Shown here piece by piece: positions 10,127-18,359 of a DNA stretch of 64,000 bases. Origin of the DNA: an uncultured Allomuricauda sp. (lineage in GTDB: Bacteria; Bacteroidota; Bacteroidia; Flavobacteriales; Flavobacteriaceae); contig NZ_CANMUU010000002.1 in NCBI RefSeq assembly GCF_947501165.1, positions 558,001 to 622,000 on the forward strand, in the 5' to 3' direction. A model generated the notes under the pieces. It saw only the letters and a list, made by a program, of their open reading frames with translations, had not been told where the DNA came from and searched no databases. A program made the translations under genes and the position numbers. Within the stretch, counting starts at the first letter, position 1; every line of letters begins with the position of its first letter.

Positions 10127-11083
10127 ATGGATTTTACTAACCCGCTGGTTTACGGCGTTCCCGTTTTTATTGCCTTTATTTTATTCGAACTTACTTATAG
10201 TAAAACCCATGGAGACGACCATCTTTACAATTGGAAAGACTTGGCCGCTAGCGGTTTTATGGGAATAGGCTCTGCACTTCTGGGCCCTCTGTTCAAGGTT
10301 ATTTTTGCCATAGTACTCTTTGAAACGGTCTATGAGTTTTGGAACCCCATTGTTGATGGAACAAGACAAAACCTATTGGGTTATGAGTCATTTGGATACG
10401 CATGGTATATTTGGATAATTTGCCAGTTAGCAGATGACTTTACCTATTATTGGTTCCATAGAGCAAATCATGAGATACGTATCCTTTGGGCTGCACATAT
10501 AGTCCATCATTCCTCTGATAATTTTAATTTGGGTACTGCAGTACGAAATGGCTGGTTTACTATTTTATACAAACCTTTGTTCTACATGTGGATGCCTGCC
10601 ATAGGATTTCCTCCTGAAATGGTGGTAGTCTGTTTGGGAATCGAAGCATTATGGCAATTTCAATTGCATTCAGTTTACGTTCCTAAATTGGGATTCCTGG
10701 AAAAAATCTTCAATACGCATACCATGCATCAAGTGCATCATGCGCAAAACGTAGAGTATTTGGATAAAAACCACGGAGGTTTTCTAAACATATTTGACAA
10801 GATGTTCGGCACATGGAAAGAACTGGATGACGATATTGATGTGAAATACGGTGTCATTCACTCCCCAAACTCCTATAATCCGGTTGTAATTCTAACGCAT
10901 GAATTCAAAGACATTTGGAACGATGTCAAGAAATCAAAAAATTGGTATCATAAGTTCATGTATATCTTTGGACCTCCAGGTTGGAGCCATGACGGGAGTA
11001 CTTTAACCGTAAAGCAGCAACAAAAGTTGCACAGAGAACATCAGGAACAATATCCAGATTTGGCATACAATCGTCCAAACTAA
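10127..11083 (+). CDS. Sterol desaturase / fatty acid hydroxylase family protein
   Basis: Integral membrane di-iron enzyme of the fatty acid hydroxylase superfamily, 318 residues. The histidine clusters expected for the di-iron site are visible: FHRANHE, then HIVHH near residue 125, and HTMHQVHH near residue 200 followed by DKNHGG. Hydrophobic segments at about residues 8-25 and 40-65, and two in the middle, fit a four-helix membrane protein. The substrate (a fatty acid, sphingolipid, hopanoid or carotenoid) cannot be told from sequence. It is 60 bases downstream of parC and converges on terC. Confidence 0.85.
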   Translation: MDFTNPLVYGVPVFIAFILFELTYSKTHGDDHLYNWKDLAASGFMGIGSALLGPLFKVIFAIVLFETVYEFWNPIVDGTRQNLLGYESFGYAWYIWIICQLADDFTYYWFHRANHEIRILWAAHIVHHSSDNFNLGTAVRNGWFTILYKPLFYMWMPAIGFPPEMVVVCLGIEALWQFQLHSVYVPKLGFLEKIFNTHTMHQVHHAQNVEYLDKNHGGFLNIFDKMFGTWKELDDDIDVKYGVIHSPNSYNPVVILTHEFKDIWNDVKKSKNWYHKFMYIFGPPGWSHDGSTLTVKQQQKLHREHQEQYPDLAYNRPN

Positions 11084-11084
11084 A

Positions 11085-11897
11085 TTATTCTTCCAGAGCT
11101 TCAGTGGGTTTTGATTTGTTCTTCTTCATACGCAAATCGAAAAACTCCACCATTAGTGAAAAAGCAATGGCAAAATAGAGATACCCTTTGGGTATGGCAC
11201 CCATTTCGTTATCGAATACAACTAAATGAGATAGGTGAGCGGCTTCGGTAATAAGCATGAACCCGATAAGAATCAAAAAGGACAGTCCTAAAATTTGAAT
11301 GGAAGGATGTCTGTTTACAAATTCTCCTACCGGATTAGCAAACAACATCATAATTAATACAGAGATGACTACGGCGGTAACCATGAGTATTAATGCATCG
11401 GTTGGGTTTGGTGATATACCGTTGGTCATTCCGATTGCGGTAAGAATAGAGTCAAATGAAAAAACAATATTGATAACGGTAATTTGAATGATAGCATTGG
11501 TAAGAGAAGAGGAGCGTGCCTTGGTGACCTCTCTTTCATCATGCCCTTTATCCTCCACTTTTTCGTGTATTTCTTTGGTACTCTTGTACAATAAAAACAG
11601 TCCGCCTAAAAAGAGAATGAGCGCTTGCCAGCTAATGCCTCCCTTTATCCAGGCCTCATCCAAAACCATAAATGGTTTTTTTAGCTTAGTGAGCCAGGTT
11701 ATTCCAAAAAGAAGAACTATTCGCATGCCCATGGCCAACACCAATCCAAGGTTGGTGGCTTTCTTTCTGTCTTTTTGCTCAAGCTTTCCAGCCGCAATCG
11801 ATATAAAAATAATATTGTCTATACCTAAAATAATTTCAAGAAAAGTCAGTGTCAATAATGCCATCCAAGCATCTGGACTTGTGAAAATTTCAAACAT
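11085..11897 (-). CDS. TerC family integral membrane protein
   Basis: Polytopic membrane protein of 270 residues with the TerC signature EIILGIDNIIFISI near residue 22 and a second DNA-encoded match to the same pattern, VNIVFSFDSILTAIG, around residue 145, reflecting the internal duplication of the family. The acidic residues within membrane helices are thought to bind metal ions. TerC proteins are linked to tellurite resistance, or to manganese export in other phyla. It ends one base from the converging hydroxylase gene and starts two bases after the upstream lipoprotein gene, so those two are likely co-transcribed. Confidence 0.88.
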   Translation of the reverse strand: MFEIFTSPDAWMALLTLTFLEIILGIDNIIFISIAAGKLEQKDRKKATNLGLVLAMGMRIVLLFGITWLTKLKKPFMVLDEAWIKGGISWQALILFLGGLFLLYKSTKEIHEKVEDKGHDEREVTKARSSSLTNAIIQITVINIVFSFDSILTAIGMTNGISPNPTDALILMVTAVVISVLIMMLFANPVGEFVNRHPSIQILGLSFLILIGFMLITEAAHLSHLVVFDNEMGAIPKGYLYFAIAFSLMVEFFDLRMKKNKSKPTEALEE

Positions 11898-11899
11898 GA

Positions 11900-12277
11900 T
11901 TAGTGAATTTTAAATGCGGTGCCTTTAAATTTTCGAGAATCACCTATAGCGTTATATTCAAATGTATAAGAAGAATCCGTTGTAGTCAAAATTTTTATGT
12001 GGATAGATTTTTCTTCCGCTTTGCTTTTGGGGTTTAGATTTTTCAGGACATATTCACAATCATTTATCCAGCGTATGGAAGATGTGTCCTGTTTTCCTTC
12101 AAAATAGTCAATTTCAATATTCTCGGTTCTCTCGAAAGTAGTCTTCCTTTCTTTTCCATCAATTTGAGTAGTGAATGAAAACTTCCCAGCTTTAAAATCA
12201 GAGCATTTTCTCTGAGGAGGAGCACTGCAAGAAAAAATAAAAATCAAAACGAATATGGGAATGTATAGCCTAATCAT
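11900..12277 (-). CDS. Small lipoprotein, function unknown
   Basis: 125 residues with a clear lipoprotein signal: MIRLYIPIFVLIFIFSC, the lipidated cysteine being Cys17, followed by SAPPQ. The remainder (about 108 residues) is beta-rich with charged strands, including FTTQIDGKERKTTFERTENIEIDYF, described here only in outline. Related flavobacterial proteins have sometimes been labelled DNA topoisomerase IV, but nothing here resembles a topoisomerase. It is probably anchored in the outer or inner membrane facing the periplasm. It lies directly upstream of terC on the same strand. Confidence 0.75.
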   Translation of the reverse strand: MIRLYIPIFVLIFIFSCSAPPQRKCSDFKAGKFSFTTQIDGKERKTTFERTENIEIDYFEGKQDTSSIRWINDCEYVLKNLNPKSKAEEKSIHIKILTTTDSSYTFEYNAIGDSRKFKGTAFKIH

Positions 12278-12319
12278 GTCCGCAAAGTAAAGGTAAAGTC
12301 GATTACAAAGACTAAAAAG

Positions 12320-12715
12320 CTATTGCTTTTTTTGATGGAAAGTTTCGAAGGTTCCATCAGCATAGAAAAGAACAATTTTAGAAATCTCTTTGCCTGAATC
12401 AGTATTTGAGAGATTTTCAATCTGGTCTTCTAAACGCACTTCAGGAATAGTCTTTGGTTCGGCAATGGAGAGTAGGGAAGAAGTTGGATTTCTGTTTTCT
12501 GGAAATTCCCCCTTACCATTCAATAACCAATACAAGTTGACCTCAGGAAAAGTTTTTACCAATTTCATTACAAAGTCAAGACTAGGTCGATTTCTACCAT
12601 TGAGAATGTGGGACATGCTGGAACGTTGAATTCCTATCCTGTCAGCAAAAGCCGAAACACCTAGCTCGTAATGCTCTAAAAGAATTTTAATTCTATTTAC
12701 AAAACCCTCATTCAC
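12320..12715 (-). CDS. XRE-family transcriptional regulator
   Basis: 131 residues. The N-terminal 65 residues form a Cro/CI-type helix-turn-helix: VSAFADRIGIQRSSMSHILNGRNRPSLDFVMKL is the recognition unit (helix 2 FADRIG, helix 3 RSSMSHIL), followed by the typical LYWLLNGKGEF segment. The remaining half is a non-conserved linker with a charged tail ending HQKKQ, and lacks a peptidase or ligand domain I can recognise. It has a strong consensus promoter and is 42 bases upstream of the lipoprotein gene, so it may head an operon with that gene and terC. Confidence 0.85.
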   Translation of the reverse strand: MNEGFVNRIKILLEHYELGVSAFADRIGIQRSSMSHILNGRNRPSLDFVMKLVKTFPEVNLYWLLNGKGEFPENRNPTSSLLSIAEPKTIPEVRLEDQIENLSNTDSGKEISKIVLFYADGTFETFHQKKQ

Positions 12716-12734
12716 TATTGTAACATGTTTGTTT

Positions 12735-12766
12735 CAAAAGTAGTCTAATTACAAAGATTCCACAAA
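12735..12766 (-). promoter_or_regulatory. Promoter of the XRE regulator gene
   Basis: On the minus strand TTTG (12766-12763), a 20-base spacer and TACTTTTG (12742-12735) match both Bacteroidota promoter elements exactly. The start codon is 20 bases further on. Confidence 0.7.
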
Positions 12767-12940
12767 GCATGGCAATTAATTTTTAAAACTCTATTTCAAC
12801 TCATAATTCTACTAAAGTTATATAATTAATTGATTAGTAATTATTTAGTTTATCTACAGAATCTATAATTTACAAATGTATAATCGTTAAGCATGTTCAG
12901 AATATTTGAGTTACTATTGTATCTATTTTGATTCATTATG

Positions 12941-12974
12941 TTGACTTTTGTAAACTAAATTGAATATAGATTTG
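12941..12974 (+). promoter_or_regulatory. Probable promoter of the M14 peptidase gene
   Basis: TTG at 12941-12943, a 23-base spacer and TAGATTTG at 12967-12974. Both elements match, though the spacer is at the upper limit. The start codon is 31 bases downstream. Confidence 0.55.
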
Positions 12975-13004
12975 TTACTGGATTAAGCGTTGTACTAATA
13001 GATT

Positions 13005-14102
13005 ATGTATCATTCTTTTAAAGAAAAAAGCGTTCAGGGGCGCTACGTAACCTTGACCGATTTAACCAAACTATGGTTGCCAACTTTGCCTGAACATGAG
13101 GTTCAAACTATTGGTGAATCTGAAAAAGGAAAAGTTATTTATTCAATTACTAAGGGTGCTGGTGCTAAAAAAGTGCTTATGTGGTCACAGATGCACGGAA
13201 ATGAATCTACAACTACTAAGGCGGTTTTGGATCTCATTAATTTCTTGAACTCTAACAATTCACTTGCTGAAAGTATTTTAAAAAATTGCCAACTCGTAAT
13301 CTTGCCCATGCTTAATCCAGATGGAGCTGAGGCATACACAAGGGTAAATTCCAATGATGTTGATTTAAATAGGGATGCAAAAAATTGTTCCCAAGCCGAA
13401 ACCAAAGTTCTTTGGTCTGTCTTTGATTCTTTCCAACCGGATTTTTGTTTTAACCTTCATGATCAGCGAACATTGTTCAATGTTGGGAATACTGACAAAG
13501 TGGCCACGATTTCCTTTTTGTCTCCAGCTAGTGATAGTACAAGAAGTGTTACGGATAGCCGTGCTGAATCCATGAGGTTAATTGTTGGTATAAATCATAG
13601 ATTACAGCAAGAAATTCCAGGGCAAGTGGGAAGGTATGATGATGCTTTTAACGCCAACTGCATTGGAGATTCCTTTCAAATGAAAAAGGTTCCTACGGTC
13701 CTTTTCGAAGCTGGGCATTATCCAAAGGATTATGAACGCGAAGAAACTAGACGCCTAATATTCTTAGCTTTGATAGAAGCCTTGGAAATTATCTCGGAAA
13801 ACAAGTTGGATAATTTTAAGCTTTCCGATTATGCTTCCATTCCTGAGAACCAAAAATGCTTTTTTGATATTTTGATAAAAAATGCAGGGGTCGTCAATCC
13901 CAATATCGAAGTTGGGAACTCAGTGGGAATCCGATACAAGGAGATTCTTCGGGATGGCAACGTTCATTTTGTGCCAAAAATTGAAGAGATAGGGGTACTT
14001 CAGGATTTTTATGGTCATTTGGAATTGGATTTAACAGACTCCGAAGACTTTAATTCACTTTCTAGCCAAAAAGAGATATTGGATTTGATGATTCACATTT
14101 AA
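13005..14102 (+). CDS. M14-family zinc carboxypeptidase-like protein
   Basis: 365 residues, peptidase M14 fold. Zinc ligands fit His64 and Glu67 in MHGNES and His152 in NLHDQ. The LNRD motif at residues 121-124 is the substrate-binding region, and Glu235 in LFEAGHYP fits the general-base glutamate. No signal peptide is visible, so it is probably cytoplasmic, unlike digestive carboxypeptidases. The C-terminal 110 residues form an extra domain of unknown role. It carries its own promoter and precedes an Lrp-type regulator on the same strand. The substrate is unknown: a peptide, or a muropeptide fragment, are both possible. Confidence 0.82.
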   Translation: MYHSFKEKSVQGRYVTLTDLTKLWLPTLPEHEVQTIGESEKGKVIYSITKGAGAKKVLMWSQMHGNESTTTKAVLDLINFLNSNNSLAESILKNCQLVILPMLNPDGAEAYTRVNSNDVDLNRDAKNCSQAETKVLWSVFDSFQPDFCFNLHDQRTLFNVGNTDKVATISFLSPASDSTRSVTDSRAESMRLIVGINHRLQQEIPGQVGRYDDAFNANCIGDSFQMKKVPTVLFEAGHYPKDYEREETRRLIFLALIEALEIISENKLDNFKLSDYASIPENQKCFFDILIKNAGVVNPNIEVGNSVGIRYKEILRDGNVHFVPKIEEIGVLQDFYGHLELDLTDSEDFNSLSSQKEILDLMIHI

Positions 14103-14184
14103 AAGATTTAACGACTTTATTTGTAAGCTGTTACATTTTTTTTAAAAAAACCCGTTTTTTTTTACGTTTATTTTCTTAATTAAC

Positions 14185-14192
14185 TACTTTTG
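14185..14192 (+). promoter_or_regulatory. Possible -7 element of the Lrp-family gene
   Basis: TACTTTTG matches TAnnTTTG 18 bases before the ATG. No TTG lies at the correct distance upstream, so support is partial. Confidence 0.4.
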
Positions 14193-14210
14193 TTGAAAAT
14201 ACTATTAACT

Positions 14211-14690
14211 ATGACAAAAGTAAAGTTAGACGAAATAGACCACCAAATTCTAGATATGTTGATTGACAATACCCGAACACCATTTACGGATATTGCCAAG
14301 AAACTTTTGATTTCTGCCGGGACTGTTCATGTTCGGGTTAAAAAGATGGAGGAATCAGGAATTATCAAGGGATCTTCTTTGACTTTGGATTATGTAAAGT
14401 TGGGGTACTCCTTTATTGCATACGTTGGTATTTTTCTGGAAAAAACCCATCAAACCAAATTTGTCCTTGAGCGTTTAAATCAAATCCCTTATGTGACTGT
14501 TGCCCATATAACCACAGGAAAATTTAATATTTTTTGTAAAATTCGCGCAAGAGATACTACACACGCAAAAAATATAATCTTCAAGATTGATGATATAGAT
14601 GGAATCAGTAGAACTGAAACCATGATTTCTTTGGAGGAAAGCATCAATGATAAAAAACGATTGATGCATACTATTTTTAATGAGCTATAG
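14211..14690 (+). CDS. Lrp/AsnC-family transcriptional regulator
   Basis: 159 residues. The N-terminal AsnC-type winged helix is clear (DEIDHQILDMLIDNTRTPFTDIAKKL, with the recognition helix around TVHVRVKKMEESGII), followed by a RAM/ACT-like ligand-sensing domain from about residue 70. I place the start at ATG 14211 (MTKVKLDE), not at an in-frame TTG at 14190, because homologues begin here and the putative -7 element overlaps the TTG. These proteins sense amino acids and control their metabolism. Neighbouring genes for proline and alanine breakdown are candidate targets, by inference only. Confidence 0.9.
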   Translation: MTKVKLDEIDHQILDMLIDNTRTPFTDIAKKLLISAGTVHVRVKKMEESGIIKGSSLTLDYVKLGYSFIAYVGIFLEKTHQTKFVLERLNQIPYVTVAHITTGKFNIFCKIRARDTTHAKNIIFKIDDIDGISRTETMISLEESINDKKRLMHTIFNEL

Positions 14691-14701
14691 TTTGTATTAA
14701 A

Positions 14702-15208
14702 ATGTCTCTTTCTTCAAATGAGTACCATCCCTATTATGGGAACTACGTGAGTTTGGCAGGTGATGCTCCTTTGTTAGAGGCGCTGCAAAATGGTCAAGCG
14801 GATTTTCAGCATTTCGTTTTAAACATTCCCGAAGACAAGATGGATTATGCGTATGACGTTGGAAAATGGTCCATTTCTGAATTGCTAATGCATCTGATTG
14901 ATGCAGAAAGAGTATTCCAGCATAGGGCCTTTAGGTTTGCGCGAAATGACAAAACTTCTTTACCGGGGTTTGAACAAGATGATTACGTATCTGAATCAAA
15001 GGCAAGTGAGCGCTCCAAAGAGAGCATCATCAACGAATTTTTAGCCGTTCGGGCCTCTACCATACAGCTGTTCAGCTCTTTCAATGAAGAAGTCATAATG
15101 AGAATAGGAACCGCAAGCGGTTCGCAAATGAGTGTTAGGGCTCTGGGTCGTGTTATTTGTGGACATCAAGTCCATCATTTCAACATACTGCGAGAACGCT
15201 ATTTGTAG
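14702..15208 (+). CDS. DinB-superfamily protein
   Basis: 168 residues with the four-helix DinB/YfiT-like fold pattern. The metal-site histidines are recognisable as His in LLMHLIDAERVFQHRAF (two spaced histidines) and in CGHQVHHFNILRERYL at the C-terminus. Members are often thiol-dependent transferases or of unknown role. It starts 11 bases after the Lrp gene, so the two are likely co-transcribed. A second, different DinB-like protein sits in the histidine operon. Confidence 0.85.
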   Translation: MSLSSNEYHPYYGNYVSLAGDAPLLEALQNGQADFQHFVLNIPEDKMDYAYDVGKWSISELLMHLIDAERVFQHRAFRFARNDKTSLPGFEQDDYVSESKASERSKESIINEFLAVRASTIQLFSSFNEEVIMRIGTASGSQMSVRALGRVICGHQVHHFNILRERYL

Positions 15209-15225
15209 AGAAAAGTAGTTTTTGG

Positions 15226-15567
15226 CTATACGCTGTCTATTTCAGGACCGTTATCTGGGTCCGTTTCAATATCTGAATGACCTAAATAGCCTTCATCCTG
15301 GGCCATCGCTATTTCGTTATCAAGTTTCTTGTCCAGTTCCTTCTCCATGTTTTCCTCAAAATTTGAAATGAAGTTGGAAAGACTTTTGCTGATTTTTACA
15401 AGATAAATAGCATCTTCGGTTCGTACCTCTACGGCTTCAACAATTTCTCCGCTTGGTTTTTTCAATACGATGATGTCCTCATCGCCATAACCATAGGGAT
15501 ACGAGTCAATAAGACGTGCAGCCACATCATGACTCAATTTCTTGTAATCTATTAAAATTCGTTTCAT
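15226..15567 (-). CDS. Conserved hypothetical protein, acidic
   Basis: 113 residues, no signal peptide or membrane segment. The first 75 residues form a compact mixed alpha/beta region (KRILIDYKKLSHDVAARLIDSYP, then EDIIVLKKPSGEIVEAVEVRTED). The last 40 residues are a charged, acidic tail rich in Glu and Asp. I recognise it only as the kind of short protein conserved among flavobacteria, with no assigned function. It converges on the DinB-like gene with 17 bases between them. Confidence 0.7.
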   Translation of the reverse strand: MKRILIDYKKLSHDVAARLIDSYPYGYGDEDIIVLKKPSGEIVEAVEVRTEDAIYLVKISKSLSNFISNFEENMEKELDKKLDNEIAMAQDEGYLGHSDIETDPDNGPEIDSV

Positions 15568-15661
15568 GGCAGGTATTTTTGATTTACCTACCTAAGCTAT
15601 AAAATTTAGCTTCCCATTTACTTGAAGAGTTGTCAATCCCAATTTTTAGTATATGAACCAA

Positions 15662-16717
15662 TTACTGGTTGTAGTAAGCAAATGCTTTTTCAAAAAGATG
15701 GGTGGGAACTTTTACATCCAAAACTGAGGAACCAATATCTTGCAACAAAACGAAGTTGATATTCCCATGCGTGTTCTTTTTGTCATGCTTCAACAATTCC
15801 ACAATAATCTTAATGTCTTCTTCCGTGAAATCGACTTTATCAAAATGTTTTAGAAAAGTAGTTTTAATATCCTCAAGCGAAAGCATGGACAATCCTTTGA
15901 GCTCATGTGAAAGATATCCTTCCAAAATCATTCCTATGGCAATGGCCTCGCCATGTAAAAGAGTCGATTTTTCAGGATTTTTCAAGAAATAAGATTCTAT
16001 GGCATGGCCTAGGGTATGACCGTAGTTCAATATTTTTCGAATGCCTTTTTCCGTAGGGTCCTGAATAACCACATCGTTCTTAATGGCTATGGATTTTCGA
16101 ATATAGTCCGCTTGTGTATAGTCTTCAACGGTCTTTAAAGAATCCCAATACTCACTATCCTTTATCAATCCATGTTTTAGCATTTCGGCAAAACCACTGG
16201 TAATTTGTCTTGCATCTAATGTTTTCAACATCTGAGGAAAAATAAGAACCATCTCGGGCTGATTGATTACCCCTATTTGATTTTTCAAGGAACCAAAATC
16301 CACGCCAGTTTTTCCGCCTATGGATGCATCCACCATGGAAAGTAGGGTAGTGGGAATGTTAATAAAATCGATACCTCTTTTAAAGGTTGAAGCTACAAAT
16401 CCACCTAAATCAGTGAGTACACCACCGCCCAGATTTATAAGCAGGCTTTGTCTATCCGCGCCAGAATCTGAAAGTTCACGCCAAACCGTTGTACAAGTCT
16501 GTATGGTTTTATTTTCTTCTCCAGAAGGTATTTCAAGGATTTCATCAATAACTGGGCCTACTATTTTTTGAAACTTGGGAAGACAATGCTTCTTGGTGTT
16601 TTCATCTATCAAAACAAAAACTTTGGAATAGTCTTTTACCTTGATATGTTGGTTGATTGCTGCCTCAGCCAATTCTTCCAAGTATACTTCGTACGTACCA
16701 GATGCAATAGAATTCAT
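15662..16717 (-). CDS. aroB: 3-dehydroquinate synthase
   Basis: Second step of the shikimate pathway, converting DAHP to 3-dehydroquinate with NAD and a divalent metal. The 351-residue protein shows the NAD-binding segment GGGVLTDLGGFVAS near residue 97, the IPTTLLSMVDASIGGKTGVD signature, and the metal ligands in NYGHTLGHAIE and LLHGEAIAIG. Length is standard. The gene is divergent from the proline dehydrogenase gene. No other aromatic amino acid gene is nearby. Confidence 0.95.
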   Translation of the reverse strand: MNSIASGTYEVYLEELAEAAINQHIKVKDYSKVFVLIDENTKKHCLPKFQKIVGPVIDEILEIPSGEENKTIQTCTTVWRELSDSGADRQSLLINLGGGVLTDLGGFVASTFKRGIDFINIPTTLLSMVDASIGGKTGVDFGSLKNQIGVINQPEMVLIFPQMLKTLDARQITSGFAEMLKHGLIKDSEYWDSLKTVEDYTQADYIRKSIAIKNDVVIQDPTEKGIRKILNYGHTLGHAIESYFLKNPEKSTLLHGEAIAIGMILEGYLSHELKGLSMLSLEDIKTTFLKHFDKVDFTEEDIKIIVELLKHDKKNTHGNINFVLLQDIGSSVLDVKVPTHLFEKAFAYYNQ

Positions 16718-16740
16718 GATGCAAAATAATGCACTAAATA

Positions 16741-16763
16741 AAGATTATTTTATCGATAATCTT
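16741..16763. repeat. Inverted repeat in the aroB / proline dehydrogenase divergent promoter region
   Basis: AAGATTAT, seven bases, ATAATCTT: perfect 8-bp arms. It lies 24 bases upstream of aroB and 15 bases before the proline dehydrogenase -7 element, a position suited to an operator acting on either gene. Confidence 0.5.
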
Positions 16764-16777
16764 ACCGAAAGCCTACT

Positions 16778-16785
16778 TATATTTG
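16778..16785 (+). promoter_or_regulatory. Probable -7 element for the proline dehydrogenase gene
   Basis: TATATTTG matches TAnnTTTG and lies 22 bases before the ATG. No clear TTG is seen at the -33 distance. The inverted repeat at 16741-16763 occupies that region, which would suit activation or repression by a bound protein. Confidence 0.45.
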
Positions 16786-16807
16786 ATTCATTAAAGGATT
16801 ATCAAAA

Positions 16808-17980
16808 ATGCATCTGAATTTTGAGAATACGGCAATAGCCTTTGAGTTGAAAACCGACTCAGAACTTGAAAGAGCTTATTTTTTGTTCAAATTGATTGCC
16901 AATGAACCTTTGGTCAGAATAGGGACTGCAGTTACCAACTTTGCCATTAAAGCACATCTTCCAGTAGAAGGATTAATTCGGGCAACGGTCTTTGACCATT
17001 TTTGCGGCGGAACTACAGAAGAAGATTGTCTTTCCATTATAGATAAAATGCATCAAAAAGGAGTGTGTTCTATTTTGGATTATTCCGTGGAAGGTAAGGA
17101 AATAGAAGACCAATTTGATTTTGCTCTTAATAAGACCTTGGATGTCCTCGATTTTGTGAAGGAAAAGGACGCCATTCCATTTGCGGTATTTAAACCCACT
17201 GGATTTGGACGTTTTGAATTGTATGAAAAAGTCAGTGCTGGAAAATTACTTAGTGCCGATGAACAAGCCGAGTGGAGCAGGATAGCAGACCGCTATGACA
17301 AAGTTTGCAAAAAAGCATTTGACTTGGATGTGGCCCTTTTGATTGATGCCGAAGAGAGTTGGATGCAACAAGCGGCAGACGATTTAGCTCTTGATATGAT
17401 GCGCAAATACAACAAAGAAAAGGTGGTTGTCTACAATACAGCACAAATGTATCGCTGGGACCGACTGGACTTTATCAAGGAACTGAATGAAACTGCCTCG
17501 TTGGAAAAATTCAAGGTAGGATTGAAAGTGGTGCGTGGTGCATATATGGAAAAGGAAAACGAGCGAGCAAAAGAGATGGGATATCCAACCCCTATATGTG
17601 AGTCCAAGCAGGCGACTGATGAGAACTTTGATGCGGCTATCAGTTTTATGGCTGAAAACCTTGACCGGATGAGCATTTTTGCAGGCACCCATAATGAATT
17701 GAGTTGTATGAAGTTGGTAGAGTTTATGGAACAGAAACAGCTCGACAATAATCATCGCTCCATATGGTTTGGCCAGCTTTATGGCATGAGCGACCATATT
17801 ACTTATAACTTATCCGCTTCTGGATATAATGCCGCCAAATATGTTCCCTACGGACCAGTGAGGGATGTGATGCCCTACTTAATACGAAGGGCCGAAGAAA
17901 ACACTTCCGTCGCTGGGCAAACCAGTAGGGAACTGGCCTTGTTACAAAAAGAGAAAAAACGTAGGAAGTTGGAAGATTAG
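16808..17980 (+). CDS. Proline dehydrogenase
   Basis: FAD-dependent TIM-barrel enzyme oxidising proline to pyrroline-5-carboxylate. The 390-residue protein is a stand-alone enzyme, not the PutA fusion. Diagnostic features are VYNTAQMYRWDR, KVVRGAYMEKE near residue 240, and the C-terminal YLIRRAEENTSVAGQ motif that contacts the substrate. The delta-1-pyrroline-5-carboxylate dehydrogenase gene is not nearby. The last codons overlap the converging DUF4258-like gene by four bases. Confidence 0.92.
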   Translation: MHLNFENTAIAFELKTDSELERAYFLFKLIANEPLVRIGTAVTNFAIKAHLPVEGLIRATVFDHFCGGTTEEDCLSIIDKMHQKGVCSILDYSVEGKEIEDQFDFALNKTLDVLDFVKEKDAIPFAVFKPTGFGRFELYEKVSAGKLLSADEQAEWSRIADRYDKVCKKAFDLDVALLIDAEESWMQQAADDLALDMMRKYNKEKVVVYNTAQMYRWDRLDFIKELNETASLEKFKVGLKVVRGAYMEKENERAKEMGYPTPICESKQATDENFDAAISFMAENLDRMSIFAGTHNELSCMKLVEFMEQKQLDNNHRSIWFGQLYGMSDHITYNLSASGYNAAKYVPYGPVRDVMPYLIRRAEENTSVAGQTSRELALLQKEKKRRKLED

Positions 17981-18351
17981 TTTTTTATCTGGGAAGAAGT
18001 TACAATTACTTCCTTTGGGCAGTTTTTGAAGAGCAACTGAATCATTTCTTGAGTTTGTTTCCATTCAACAAGGTAGGTTTTACAAGGCTTGGACTCTGTA
18101 TCACTTTTCCCAAAATCAATGTCCCCATCTTGTAAAAAAGATTGAATCAAAACGGTATCTCTATACTTTTCTTCCAAACCTTCTCCAAAGACTAGTGGTT
18201 TGGAGCGCATATCCTTTAATACGCGACAGTTGGGAAAATAACAGAACTCGGTACCGGTTTCATCTGATTTTTTCTTGAAAAAGAAAACTAAAAAAATGAT
18301 TCCAATGGATAGGCCTACCAAATACCAGCCTAGGCGTTTTAAAAATCCCAT
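17977..18351 (-). CDS. Membrane-anchored small protein, DUF4258-like
   Basis: 124 residues. A single membrane anchor at residues 8-27 (YLVGLSIGIIFLVFFF) is followed by KKK, which places the remainder outside or inside depending on orientation. The body contains FCYFPNCRVL, PCKTY and KNCPK, with four cysteines. From memory of flavobacterial proteins I assign it to DUF4258 with moderate confidence. It starts eight bases after the alanine dehydrogenase stop on the same strand, so the pair is probably co-transcribed. Confidence 0.65.
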   Translation of the reverse strand: MGFLKRLGWYLVGLSIGIIFLVFFFKKKSDETGTEFCYFPNCRVLKDMRSKPLVFGEGLEEKYRDTVLIQSFLQDGDIDFGKSDTESKPCKTYLVEWKQTQEMIQLLFKNCPKEVIVTSSQIKN

Positions 18352-18359
18352 AGACTTTT

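Larger units (their letters stand above)
12716..13004. other. AT-rich divergent intergenic region
   Basis: A very AT-rich stretch of 289 bases between the XRE regulator and the M14 peptidase gene. I find one leftward promoter near its left end and one rightward promoter near its right end, both listed separately. No reading frame longer than a few codons with a credible start, and no strong hairpin, is apparent in the middle. Confidence 0.6.

Noticed and set aside
11900..12277. Possible label as DNA topoisomerase IV
   Set aside because: Only a lipoprotein signal and a small beta-rich domain are seen. The name appears to be a propagated database error from neighbouring parC.
14190..14210. TTG start for the Lrp-type regulator
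   Set aside because: ATG 14211 matches the family N-terminus and the TTG overlaps the probable -7 element.
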